Below are positions 33,580 through 45,100 of a DNA stretch of 64,000 nt, piece by piece. The notes beneath the pieces are model-generated. The model made no database searches. It saw only the letters and a list, made by a program, of their open reading frames with translations, and had not been told where the DNA came from. The DNA comes from Glossina fuscipes. Lineage: Eukaryota; Arthropoda; Insecta; Diptera; Glossinidae. A program made the translations under genes and the position numbers. The stretch spans positions 44,419,561-44,483,560 of the forward strand of contig NW_023998414.1 of NCBI RefSeq assembly GCF_014805625.2. The letters run 5' to 3'. Position 1 is the stretch's first letter. Every line of letters starts with the position of its first letter.

Positions 33580-35590
33580 GCATGGCAAAAAATTTTAAAA
33601 CTAAAACAGTGCACATTCCCTGCCTCCTTACCCTCACTCGCGCGCACACTCACCCATATTCCGCTCCAGCGGTTGGATGTACGGCTTAGCCAAGCATCAT
33701 ACTTTCCTTTTTTTTCTAAAGTTTATATAATATATATATTTTTTTTCTCATACGTTAAAAATGTTTTTATTATACTATATTATGTTTTACCTTAGATTTT
33801 AATAAAAAGGCGTACGCTGACGCTGCACTAAGTCTTCATTTCCCAGGCTTAAGCCATAGTTTCTCTCGCCGTCCAGCTGGTTTGATTAGCTTTCCCCGCC
33901 CGATGATAGTGCGTTTATCTCTTTGTGGATGTTACAGCAACATTCCTAATACGATTCCGACTTTGCATTCCCATCCTGGCGAGAGGCTTCTTCATATGTA
34001 CATATCGTGTGCATAACGGCATCAAGATATTGACGTGTATATATAATGTCCGCGGTGGTTTTTTAAAAAAAATGTTAATGCGAATAAGAAAACGTGGAAA
34101 TAATACTATAATCCTTTTAGATCCTTGTAAATATATGCATTCATATGCATATACTCGCTTCCTTTTGCAAAATTTGTCTAGCACTCACGTACGGATGTCA
34201 ATAATAAAAATGCAAAAATTTAATTAAAACTTATTTCAATCAAGTCAGTTTCTTTCATATTATGATACAATATATTTATGATACAATATATTTGCTATAC
34301 TTTACAATGTTTCTCAAAGTTATATTTTTTTTTTTTTTTTGTTTTTTATTTCCTTAATACAATTTCTTTTGTTTTTCTTTCTTTTTCTTTTTGTTCTTAT
34401 TAAACAGACATGATTATAACAATAAAGTGGTTGTAGTTGTAATGTGAAAGTTTGAGCAATTTTAGCCGTACATAATTAAATTTCTAATTCGAAAGCTTTT
34501 TACTAGCAACTTCCTGAGTTTTTATAAATAATTTTACAGTTGTCTTTATTTTATTTAATTAACTAATTTCTCTTCCAAACACATTTCTTTATACGTATAG
34601 TTTTTTTTTTACTCCAATAATCTTTACTTTGTCAAGTTGTTGTATTTGTGTTATTATTTTTCTTTTAAAAATCCTTTTCTTTTTTTTATTATAAAACATT
34701 TTTCTGCTCAAACTTGTCATAATACTTTATTAATACTTTACGACCATTTGTTTATAAATGTCATCGTTTACCAATAATTTTCTACATTATTCATTTATTG
34801 ATAAAAAAAATTATTTTAGCTCCTTGTTTAAGAAAAAAAAACACTGCTCAAAATTTTTCGTTAACAAAAACGAGTCCATTTCTCAACTCGATCTCTTCGC
34901 TTTCTACCCTCAACCAACACACTTTGTTCTTTTCCTTTTTTTTCACCATTCAAACCACCAAGCAAGCCTATATTCTTGCCGATGTGATTTCACCTCTTGG
35001 CAGGCCGTTATTACGATCTTACTTACTCTATTGTGATAGAGTAGTGGTCGAAGCAGCCGAAAGAACCCCTACTTTACAACTGTACGCGTATGTCTGTATG
35101 CCTTGAGTTTTGAAACTCAAGGCATTTTATCATGTTAACTTCGCTTATAAATGGGGTTTCTCTTGGAATACGGGTATGAAATTCGCTGGATTTTTAAATA
35201 TTTTGAACGGTTTTGGGAATAATATTAATTAGGCTACATTTTTTCGTGGCCTTCTGCAATATCAACCGTACGAGATTTTGGATTCGTTTGATTCAACTCT
35301 GATAAAATTTTTATTTTTACACACGGTAAGCATGTTTGATTGGCATGATCGGTACTTATTTTCTACTGCATTTGTGTTATTGTAATTTTTTGTAATAGTT
35401 TGAACAGTAACACAACTAATTCCAATTGCTCCTCTCCAATTTATAATCACGTTTCTAACGTCTCGAGAAATTTCTTTGGGTTTTTGTGACTCATTATTGA
35501 CTGCCGTTAACTAAAGATGGTTTATTTTTCGAACCTTCTATTGATATGTTTTCATTGTATGTTCACTTTATTGTGATTTTTTTTCGAATT
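33580..35590. other. Non-coding DNA with a perfect palindrome
   Basis: CT-rich and GC-richer segments (33610-33690, 33820-33920) alternate with long T tracts. A 16 bp direct duplication (ATGATACAATATATTT twice) lies at about 34262-34293. The 28-base palindrome at 35098-35125 is listed separately. No gene recognised. Confidence 0.45.
35098..35125. repeat. Perfect 13 bp-arm palindrome
   Basis: ATGCCTTGAGTTT and its exact reverse complement AAACTCAAGGCAT are separated by only two bases (TG). It could be a terminator-like hairpin in RNA, a transposon footprint or a protein-binding site. Sequence alone does not decide. Confidence 0.8.
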
Positions 35591-35594
35591 AAAA

Positions 35595-37200
35595 TATATT
35601 TATTTATTTGGTTATTTATTTATTTATTCCACTTATACAAGAAACTCAACTAAAACAAAAGGGCAGTCGCAATCAATTGACTCTTAAAGTAAATTTTAAA
35701 TTAATTAATATTAAAACTTAGTATAAGTACAAAAAAAGGAATAAGAAGGAAAAAAAAAAGAAAAAAAGCATGTACACAACTAGCATCGAGTCATACCCAC
35801 AACCGATACAGGACCAAATTGTAAGTGAACCCTTAAGCCTGGCAACCGATAATAGTTAAAAACAATTAATTTTCGACTCATAATGACTTTTTAAGGTCAA
35901 AAGTTAGTTCAAGTACGACAAAGGTAAATCGCGCGTATTAAGCAATGGTGCTTTAATAGACTTTAAAGAGTACGTTAATGAGAATAAGTGATAGACGTCA
36001 TTTAGGTTCTTGCAAACAACTCTGAGCGGGTTAAACAGTTCGTAATTATGTATGCATTAAGTAAGCTTTATCAAGATAAAGTGCCTAGAGAAGCGGTTAG
36101 GGACATTAAAAACTATCTCATGAAGTAATGCGGGCGAATCAATTGTACCATTTAATAATTTGATTACGAAGCAAACCCAAGTTTATCCAGTGACAGTAAG
36201 GATAACAGAAGCAACCTATTTTCATAGGGTGGAAGAGGGGCAATCGAGGTCCCAACCCAAATTCCTAAGGGTAAACAGCAAGAATTGCTTTTGAACAGAT
36301 TCAATTGAATATACGTAGCACCTATATGAAGGAGACCACACAACAGAGGCATACTCAAGTATAGGTCTAACCAAACACATGTAAAGCCTTTTCGTAATAT
36401 AAGGATCATCAAGCACTTTGGACCACCTCTTTATAAAACCAAGCGTGGACTTAGCTTTACTTAACGAGAGCTTAATAAGCAAGTTAAAACGTAATCTACG
36501 ATCAAATAGGACGCTTAAATCTGTGAACGAATCAACATCTTCCAACTTGTATGAATCAATGAAATAGTGAGTAATGAACGACTTCCTTCTTGAGAAAGAA
36601 AGCTTCTTACATTTATTTAGATTTATTTTCAGAAGATTCAAAGAGCACCATGCAATCAAATTATTCAAATCACTTTGAAGATGATGTGATTGCGATTCTA
36701 CGGAAAAGAAAGAAAACAGTTTCACATCATCAGCATTCATTAAGATCTCGCTGAATTTAATCACGGAGGGCAAATCATTGATGTATAAATTAAATAAAAT
36801 GGGTCCTAAGTGTCTACCTTGGGGTACGCCAGACGTCACGCGGAATTCATCCGAGGTAATGAGGTTAAACAAAACCCTGAATGATCTACCGTGCAGATAA
36901 GAGCTTAACCATTCCACTAAGAAGAAAGGTAAGCCAGAGGCTTGGAGTTTAAAGATAAGTAGTCTATGGTTAACCAAATCAAACGCTTTGCTTAAGTCAG
37001 TGTATGCGATCTCAATGCGAGAGCCAGTAGAAAAAGCCTTGAAAACATGAGAAGTAAACTCTTACAGATTGATGACCGTAGAACTTCCGTTTCGAAAACC
37101 ATGAGAGCAGAAATATACGATTTCATGGAAAAGGCTATATGGTGAGCCACAATTCGTTCGAACAGTTTAGGCAAGACACTCAATTTGGCAATTTTATAGT
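35595..37200 (-). mobile_element. Non-LTR retrotransposon ORF2 3' half with A-rich tail
   Basis: The minus strand encodes a jockey-clade reverse transcriptase. LPKLFERIVAHHI (37180-37140) is followed by a frame change to HGFRNGSSTVINL, a stop, and AYTDLSKAFDLVNHRLL (box with catalytic Asp, about 37005-36955). One open frame of 251 codons then runs from 36977 to 36222. It contains SGVPQGRHLGPILFNLYIND and the catalytic box NADDVKLF (first residue normally Y or F). Later come RLRFNLLIKL, KSTLGFIKR and RPILEYASVVWSP. After 36222 the C-terminus continues in another frame. The 3' end near 35600 is TAAATAAATAAATAACC-like, a tandem A-rich tail. It has one nonsense and at least two frameshifts, so it is recent-looking but inactive. 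Confidence 0.85.
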
Positions 37201-37463
37201 ATTAACTTTATCTTAAGTAAAAAACAAAATATTAAAGTTTTATTTAACATAAGTTTTTCTTTCTTGATTGTATAACTTTTGTTTCTACTGTTATTGATAA
37301 CAGAAATATAGAAAGTTCGTAATAATCTCCTAGTTGGGAAGTTGAACGAAATCTTGTCCTCATTTAGTCTTTGATAAAAGGTACTATCAGAGAGAAGTAA
37401 ATGACAAGGGCGATTAAGAAATTTCCCAAAGTAAGGAGTAATACTAAAGAGGGTGAAATACAT
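37200..37463 (-). mobile_element. Possible C-terminal piece of a second non-LTR element
   Basis: A minus-strand frame contains TPYFGKFLNRP and DKISFNFPTRRLLRTFYI. The 'I.FN.P.R.LR' wording is typical of the very C-terminus of jockey-like ORF2. It directly precedes the N-terminal part of the RT at 35595-37200, so it would belong to a different copy. The resemblance is short. Confidence 0.35.
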
Positions 37464-37694
37464 AGATTATCTATAATAGTAAGAGCGCTATTAATGAGCA
37501 GCCACTTAAATGCTTGCTCTTGTATTTTCATCATTTATATCGGCGAAAATTGTGTCAATGCTTTCGTGATGTGACATCACAGTGCGTTTACAAAGCTGTA
37601 GTATATAAAATATTGTGTTTTAAATGATTATTCGCTATGGTATACAAGTGTACATGTACCACAAAATAGCGAAACAAAAGGTAGCAAATGTAAT

Positions 37695-38526
37695 TTGTTT
37701 TCGTTTCATGGTTTATTTCATATTAAAATATTAAAATGCTCACTAAATGCTCCAACAAATTTTAGAGCAAATTTTCTACGCGAAGACAAATATATTTGCG
37801 CCTCATACAGGGCAAGCCACGACCTAATTGAGCCGTTCTTCCTAAACAAAAAAAAACGAAAAGGAAATGGACAAGATCGTGTGTGTAGATTATACGAATG
37901 TGCAATCGTTGAGGAACCTGCAGGTGTTCAGGTATAAAACAGGCTTTAGAACAAGCAACGATTATCTTCTTATCAATGAGGTGAATTATGAAATTGAAGA
38001 AGAGCCCGAAGAAGAGTTCACACCGTTCGGGCTCGATGGGGAGGTATTTAAAGATCTACACACACCTGAGTTGAATAACATTGAAAAGAGATACCTTCGG
38101 CTGCTCAAAAGATTCGGAATAGCGCGATACATCCGTGAGCAGCTGAATTTCCACCACTGTTTACCGAAGAGAAAGATGATTTTTGCGAGCAGGTCAACGG
38201 TCAAAAAGTTGTAAAGGACCGCAAAAATAACTTGACCCTTACCAGCAAATACCTGAAGCCGGCCTTCCGGAGACCAGAGGTCAACTAGGCGTTCAACCAA
38301 ACCTACGATGTATTTCACGCAGTAATGGACCAACACATGGTAGAACGGCACATAGACAAGCGCGTGCATGCGCCTGTAATGGCACAGCTTGCCTTCTGCA
38401 GGGCGTCAGGGTCCTGCAGTAGCGACAATACCCACCGAATAAATTTATTTGGATACGTGCTGTTTATGCTACTGACAGGAAGAAACGCCAGGGAACCAGT
38501 TGATCAGAATGCTTCTGCATTCTAAG
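37695..38526 (+). pseudogene. Unidentified coding region upstream of the mini-exon array
   Basis: GC-richer protein-like sequence broken by frame changes. From 37867 an open frame reads MDKIVCVDYTNVQSLRN, NDYLLINEVNYEIEEEPEEE, PFGLDGEVFKDLHTPEL and RYLRLLKRFGIARYIREQL. After a shift near 38150 the sense continues as FTEEKDDFCEQVNGQK, LTLTSKYLKPAFRRPEV, a stop, then AFNQTYDVFHAVMDQHM and ERHIDKRVHAPVMAQL. It is acidic in the middle and basic later, with no signal peptide or transmembrane segment. I do not recognise the family. A host gene, a domesticated element or a mobile-element ORF are all possible. The frame ends in ...HSK (AAG) directly at the GT of the first repeated intron (38527). Confidence 0.5.
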
Positions 38527-39030
38527 GTAATTGAAACATTGTATAAATAATATTTATAAATTACTAATTTATTTCTTCTATTTCAGAATAAAAAAGGGTC
38601 CAGCGTACGTAGAAGGAAAAGAAGAAATCGTGCTTTAAGTACGGAAAAGTAAAAGTAATTAAAACGTTATATAAATAATATTTATAAATTACTAATTTAT
38701 TTTTTCTCTTTCAGAATAAGGAAGATGCGGCAATAATGCCATATAGGAAAATCAATCAGAAAACGAACCAAAGTAAAGGTAATTAAATTTTTTTATAAAA
38801 TTAACTTACACATCACTTATTTTTTGTTTGCTATTTCAGAATAAAAAAGGTACGATAATAATGCCAACAAAGAGAATCCTATATTGAATCGATAAAGTGA
38901 AGGTAAATATGTTATTATATATTTATATTTATATATTGCTTATTTATATCTTCTATTTTAAATAAAAAAAAACTAAGTTCAACTCTCCGCTCATCGCCTC
39001 GTATAGATGAAGATTCGGTGTATGCCAAAA
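38527..39030 (+). repeat. Tandem array of intron + mini-exon units (period 124-128 bp)
   Basis: Four units start with GTAATT or GTAAAT at 38527, 38655, 38779 and 38903. Each has a 59-61 base intron-like part ending in a pyrimidine tract. TTTCAG is kept in units 1-3, while unit 4 has TTTTAA. A 63-70 base exon-like part follows, starting AATAA[A/G][A/G]A. Introns 1 and 2 differ at only about six of 60 positions, including TATAAATAATATTTATAAAT in both. Their exon parts share little beyond the AATAAnnAA start. Exons 2 and 3 share an ATAATGCCA core (IMP when translated). Exon lengths 68, 64 and 63 are not all multiples of three. A weaker fifth repetition follows (GTAAATTT at 39030 to ATTAAAAAAAAAGCGTACG near 39105). 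Confidence 0.75.
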
Positions 39031-39119
39031 GTAAATTTACATTTATACTTTTTTATTTTTCCTTCTTATTTTAATTATTAATTTGCTTTTACTTCATTTT
39101 ACATTAAAAAAAAAGCGTA

Positions 39120-39300
39120 CGCCTGCTTCAGCGGGATGCGATACTTCCACAGACCAGTAGTAAGTTTGCGGTCATCTTTACATATAAAATTTAGTAATTA
39201 CGTTAATTTACCTTTGCAGATATCAACACACCTCTCAACGCACCGCATAACCCACTGTCAAGCAGCATACCGCCATATATTTATTTATTTACCTTATCTT
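39120..39300 (+). other. Possible terminal exons of the unidentified gene
   Basis: A GC-richer segment ends AGACCAGTA|GTAAGTTT (about 39160). After about 60 bases comes CCTTTGCAG|ATATCAACACACC (about 39220), giving a good donor and acceptor pair. The second piece reads HTSQRTA-like or STHLSTHRITHCQAAY depending on frame. These may be the last exons of the gene at 37.7 kb. Confidence 0.3.
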
Positions 39301-39432
39301 GCCTATATTATACACGTTTATATTATATTATATTAATAAGGGGGCTTTATTTATTGTTGTAAATATTATTATAGTTTTAAGTTATGTTTATAATGATGTA
39401 GGCCTACAGGCCATTCAAAACAATTGGCAACG

Positions 39433-39479
39433 CGTTTATCACGGTACCTCAAGGCTTGTATGGAAAACCGTGATAAGCG
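39433..39479. repeat. Stem-loop, 13 bp arms with one mismatch
   Basis: CGTTTATCACGGT pairs with ACCGTGATAAGCG across a 21-base loop. It lies between the unidentified gene and the LTR-retroelement remnant. It may be the end of either, or a decayed inverted-repeat element. Confidence 0.6.
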
Positions 39480-39839
39480 ACCTTAAGCAAAATTCGTATA
39501 CTACCCGAAATGTTTAACAATTAATTACGTTTAATATGTTTAATAACGTTTCATGTCTCCTCTTCTTTTTAACATCTCTTCTGGGATAATAATTCAAGAA
39601 GCTATTCAAACGATCGAAGCAAGCGTAAATGATAGAAGTAACAACTTTAGATTAACCCTAAACATCATTAATAACCAAAATGTAGAAGGGTTTTCCAAGC
39701 TCATATAACTTAACTCCATATTACACGAATTTAATCTCTCCTATTATTTGTCTGTTTTATCTTATCACACGTTTTCTTTCCTTCATCTGCATGGTGGGGT
39801 TTTGCAACTGGTATCCAAGGTTTATTGGTCACTCATCTC

Positions 39840-40985
39840 TCAAGAGTGCGACGTATTTGGCATTACTAAAAATGTACTCGTTTCGGTTTGATGACCAATT
39901 TGTGCTTGATATTTTGCAGCTGGTTGCACTTGGATAGTCGACCCATTGGTTAGAGTAACCTCTACTTCGGTGGATAGTCTCTCGAGTGGTGATTTAAATG
40001 ATTTGCTGAATTGTTGGCTGATAAAAGAGCTAATGGCGCCAGTGTCGATTGTTGCAGTCATTATTTTCCTTCCTATAACGGAAGTAATTGTGAATTTATA
40101 ACCTTTAAGAATTAGTGCTGGGCATTAAACGGAAGGATTGGATTGTCGGGATTCGTTGCCCCTCTGTCCAATCGAATTCCGTGGGAGCTTTCCGGCTATG
40201 GATTACAATTCTGTTCTCTTGCAGTTCGTCTTCTACCATAATTTGAGATGTCTCGGCATTTAACGTACCACATGTAGCCAAGAAGCACGTTCCAGAAAAT
40301 CTATTCTAACTTTTTTTTCTCATCCATTCTAGTGTGGCGCATTAGATGCTACGAAGCTACGACGTTATTTTTAAAAGTCTCGTGGACCCGTTGGATTGGG
40401 ATCCGAATTTCATCTTCTCATCTTTGTAGACAACGTAGCGGAAGGAAGACTTTAGAAATCAGCTTGAAAGATGTAATACGACGTCCATTGCTTCCGGTTC
40501 TTCCGAAACCACGTCAGCGCTGTGTCTTGTAATACTTCGGGTATTGTGCTCGGTAATTCTCCAGGATTAATTTCATAAGACTCCGTTAATCCTTCGATTC
40601 CTTCACTGAAAGAAGCTTGGCATGCACCGTACTTGGTATTCCATTTGCGGAGTGTTTCCATAACTGCTTCTCACTGATAGATAGGATAGCTTGTTCAGGA
40701 TTTATTACTTTTAGTGCTTGTACCGATTTCATATCTTTACTTTCGCTTACTCCATCTACAATAATTGCAGATTTTGGTGACTCATGTTCAGCTTGCAACT
40801 TAAGGAATCGGCCTATTTCTTCAGCTGAATGCTCTCTGATGATGAATTGGGCAAGTTTTTTCGCCTGCAGTTTCCTGATTAAATTCATTGATTATATTTA
40901 AACCTTCTTTAATTAGGGCGTAAGCCAATGATGTTTTCAATACTTCATTAATTTTCTTATTTCTTGCATAGAAAGGGAATAATTA
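39840..40985 (-). mobile_element. LTR retrotransposon (Ty3/gypsy-like) gag and protease remnant
   Basis: Minus-strand pieces appear in the order expected for a Ty3/gypsy element. The gag N-terminus is at 40985-40660. A gag capsid-type segment (40661-40452) contains EINPGELPSTIPEVLQDTAL followed by WFRKNRKQWTSY and, after a frame change, FLKFFLPPRY; this is the 'AL.W.R.N...W.....F...FLPP.Y' wording of gypsy-like gag. A retropepsin start at 40061-39840 carries TATIDTGAISSFIS (active-site D-T-G). No reverse transcriptase, integrase or LTR was recognised. Frameshifts and stops make it non-functional. Confidence 0.7.
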
Positions 40986-41419
40986 ACAGTTGATAACAAG
41001 ATATATTTTATACTATATGCACGCAGTGAATGTCTGGAGAAACTGTTCTTCGATGTTTATAATCAGAAACGCCATTTTTCCGAAGCGAACTTGTTAGAAG
41101 ATATAATGTATGAGTTAGCTTTGGCATTGATTCGATTTTAAAAATCTGCTATATAATAATTTAGTTATAAAATTCTCTTCGGCCTTTTAAAACTAGCCGG
41201 AGTTAAATTGAGTATATCACTTTATTCTTGATAAAAAAGCGGCTTGTGTCAACGATGATTTAGGTTATTCAAAATAGTCATATACTTTCGCAGAAAAGAA
41301 AATAAAATTCGGTTGCAGCCCGTCTGCTAAAATGATTTAGTGTTTTAATCTATTTTCCCAACGCAATTTTAATTTAGGAAATATGCTATAACGGTTTTCT
41401 TTTGAGATATTGTTAATGA

Positions 41420-42140
41420 GATTATCTCAGCTCAGTGAATGCGATACATTTGTGTGTATGACGGAGCAGAACGGTAGTTTTCTGAACTTCGAATTGTCCG
41501 CAAGTATTTCTCTTCGTGTGGAAATACTATACCAGCAGAAAATTAACCAATCGTTCCACTTTGAACATGTTTCTAAGTTCACTGTTTTCGTTATATTTTC
41601 TGGTGAGAGCAAATACAGTCGTTTCACTAAGAATTGGGCGCTTTGCGTGGCAATTTCTAGTCTTAGCTTGCTATGACGTTTTTGTGCCAACGGCCTACGG
41701 CGAGCACGGCAATGGTCATGTTATAGTTTGGGCATACATTCGAGCCAATGGAGTTGGAACATTGGTGTTTATTGATGGCCTTTTAAACAAGGAGCGTTAT
41801 TTAAGTTAAGTTATTGAAGGAAAATTTTAAATGAAGTGCGGGCAAAGTTGGTATTTTGGAAAAATTCTACCTCAAGTATAACTCCCTCTTAATTCAAGAA
41901 TGACTCTTATATAACTGCCACGAAGTGCTTCACTCCTTTCCCAAATCACAGAACATGAACCCCATCAAAAATATGTGAGATGAATTGGATCGGTACATGC
42001 GAAAACACTCAATCTCTTTCGTCTAAGATATGAAAAATAGACTATAAGAAGAATGAAGTAAGATGCCTGTTTCCTACATAAGAAAAATTGTATAAAATAT
42101 GTCAAGACGTTTAAACAACTATTAAGCAAAAAGGATACGC
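41420..42140 (+). mobile_element. Tc1-family transposase remnant with lost catalytic Asp
   Basis: The plus strand reads FVIFSGESKYSRF (about 41588-41627), where Tc1 transposases have IFSDESKY: the second catalytic Asp is Gly. NGHVIVWAYIRANGVG and VFIDGLLNKERYLS follow in one frame (to 41806). Then, with frame changes, come the 'NCPKVLHTPPQSPDLNPIEH.WDELDR.' region (LPRSASLL, then MNPIKNM, then ELDRYMRKHS, about 41920-42010) and a short C-terminus. Terminal inverted repeats were not identified. Confidence 0.7.
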
Positions 42141-42149
42141 CACTAGATG

Positions 42150-45100
42150 TTAATTTTTAATAATATGCGGTTTTTTTTTCTTCGTATTCTTCTTTATACG
42201 AAAAAAGCCAATATCAATGACGTTTTGTTTTCTAAGTTCTTGAAGTTATTTAGTTTTCTTGTATAATGGAATAGTGTTTTGTTTGTTGTTTCTTCTATAT
42301 TTTAGTATACATTCTCTAGTAATACAAAATAGTAAAATAAATTTTTATGCTTAGACTATGGACTAGGTTTAACACACGTTAATTTTTTGTTAAGCAAAAA
42401 ACCCAATATTAATGAGACTAGATGTTTATCTATTTGTTATTGGCGGTAGTTAAAATCCCACATCGATATTTCAACAAAATGAATTCTCTTCTTCGAAAGG
42501 GAATTTTTATAAATTTCAATATTAGTTAATTTTTCCGTGAAATAATTCTCATCGTGTCCCTTATTCGTCAAGAGAATATAATAATTGGTATCCTCGACAA
42601 GGAATTCGGTGGAGCCAGTTATTATAAATTAATGAAAATTCGACATCTCTTTAACAGTAAATCCACTCTAAACTCCGCAAAAAGAAGTAACAATAATTGC
42701 TGTTCGCAGTAGGAGAAATGCATGGGTACAAGTCGGCTACATGTGGCCAGGTTTATCGTAAGAATTACTGATTATCTGTTTCATTGACACAGCATTGCCT
42801 GAGCAAGAGTCTGCTCAGGAATTTTGAAAGTTTCTCGCTTAACTTTTTCTCGACGATAAGAAACTTAATAATAATGGTTTATGTTTGCTGCGGTAGCCGG
42901 GTAAGACTCCGCTCAACAGTATAAACCTCCCTTAATATTAATATCTTTTCGGCGATGACCCGATTTAACGATCAACCGGTGTTTGGAAATCTTTTATATT
43001 CCCAATCAGCGTACTCTGCCAGAAAAAAATTTCTTCTCGCTTTTGCCGTGGATGATTGTCTAAGAACACGAACGGTTGTTAAAATCTATTCTTAGATCTT
43101 TAATAAAAATCCAAAAATCAGCCGAACGATAGAAAACATTAGGGCTCTACTGATAGTATAGTTCTGGTTGTATGATTGTCTTGGGAGAAATTGTTGTTTG
43201 GTAGATGACGAAACAGAGATAGCTGAAATTTCTCCTTAAATGTTTGTTGTGGGTTTTGATGACTCTCTTAATTTTCAAGAAGCAGTGGAAAAGGCAAAAA
43301 GGTGCTGTGAATCGAGACATATTTCTTTTCGCAATACCAGCTAGGAAAATGCTGAAGGAACATTTTTACCATATATGCGAAGATTGCAATAAGAATCATA
43401 TATTCCTGTGTGTGTTGAAAACCATACACACAGTAAAGCCCATGCTACGTGGATGTGTGCGCATACAATAGATTATGCCGCAGGGAGTTATGTTTGCCCT
43501 TGTTTATATATATTGGGTTGAGTATATATAGTGATATGTATTTTCATATAAATGAATATAAAGATAACACACATTTCATGATGGAAGATAGCAGATACAT
43601 CTTGAACGGGGAAGTGAGGTGACTTCAATTTTACACGTCACATGGTAGGAAATTTGGTTCATATAAGTATATTTATTTGTCTCTAACATATTGTTACGAA
43701 ATTCGCTTCTGGATATCGTTCGTATCACTATATATGAATTTTCTTTTTAAGAGAAATACACTTTCACGTTTTCAGTATTTAAGGGTAGGACTATTACCCC
43801 TTTACTTTGGCAATATTCTTGACTTCTTAACTCTAATATTCTTTTTCTACTCAATTTTTCTTGTCCGACTGATTCTTCCTTCCGCAAATAGAGTTTTTAT
43901 ATACATTTTTACAAGCATATTACTATTACCTAAGTTCATGGCTTCATTTTTTATCTGGTAATCTGCTTTTCCCGTAATCTTTTTCGTCGGCCGGCAGCTT
44001 CATGACGCACCTCGAATGTGCACTTGGGTTTCCTCTCTCTATGGAATTAGTTTAATTTTATTTGGGAATAAACTGGATTTGGGATTTCCCTAACAATATA
44101 TAGAGGTTATGAAAAGCAAGCCATTATAAAGAGAGAAAGCCTGATTTCTAGTTTTTTATAACGGAAACTGAAAAATAATAAAATTTTTAGGAAGTAATTA
44201 AAGTTTGCCATATTTGGATCACTTCATGTGATTTTTTGGGCATTTTATAACATACGGGCTTCCATGAAACGTATCCCTTTGCAGTTGTAGTTTTTGGTGT
44301 ATTATTACCAAAACGAATGAATAACTTACTACTTAATTGTTCAGCATTAACTTGTTGGCTTTCCCTGTTGGGTTGGAAAATTCAACACAAATCCATAATG
44401 TGTTCCTCAATCCATTGAAAAAATCTTTTTCAAAAACTTTTTTCATATCTTTGAAGATATCGAATAACCTAATTAATTAAAACTTTCGTTACGCATGAAG
44501 TCCAAACCCCTTTGCGTTATCATTTCTGCTATTTTATACGGGTTTGCATAAATGGTATGTTTTCTATCATCGCGTGGAGCAACCTGAACTGCTTCATTTT
44601 CTTTAACTACTAGCAAAATAACGTCAGGTAGTAAAAATTCAAATTGTTAGTCCGGACAGTTCTTTTGTATAACGGTATGTATTGAATTGATTGAAATACG
44701 TATATATATATATATATATAACCCTTTTAAATAGAATGTTGGATGTGTAAACTTACCAAAAAAATATATATAAAGTTCCAAATTAGAAAATTTTCGAGAA
44801 CCTTTTTCTTTTTTTTCATTTAAGCGCAAATTTTTAAATTTATTAATTCGTAATTATTGCATCATCTAGAGGACCTTTTCCTAAGACCTGGCACAACGCA
44901 CTTGTTCTCAGTGTTTTGCTTAAAATTTGAAGAACAAGAATGAAAAGAAATTGGATATCAGAAAGGTGTGAAAATTCTAAATTTGTAGAAAATGGTTAAA
45001 TCTCCTGGGATATATATATTCGTTCACTTCACATTAAGATCGTAATGCGAATACAAAAATCATCAAATATTAGCATATTTAAGAAGGTTTTTGATGAGAT

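Noticed and set aside
33361..33795. 144-codon plus-strand open frame
   Set aside because: Its first third is antisense to the Tc1 transposase remnant and the rest is hydrophobic translation of T-rich DNA.
37986..38369. 127-codon minus-strand frame
   Set aside because: Antisense of the unidentified plus-strand coding region, and lacks its acidic/basic block structure.
43677..43961. 94-codon hydrophobic plus-strand frame resembling a membrane protein
   Set aside because: It is translation of T-rich DNA leading into dispersed repeat family B.
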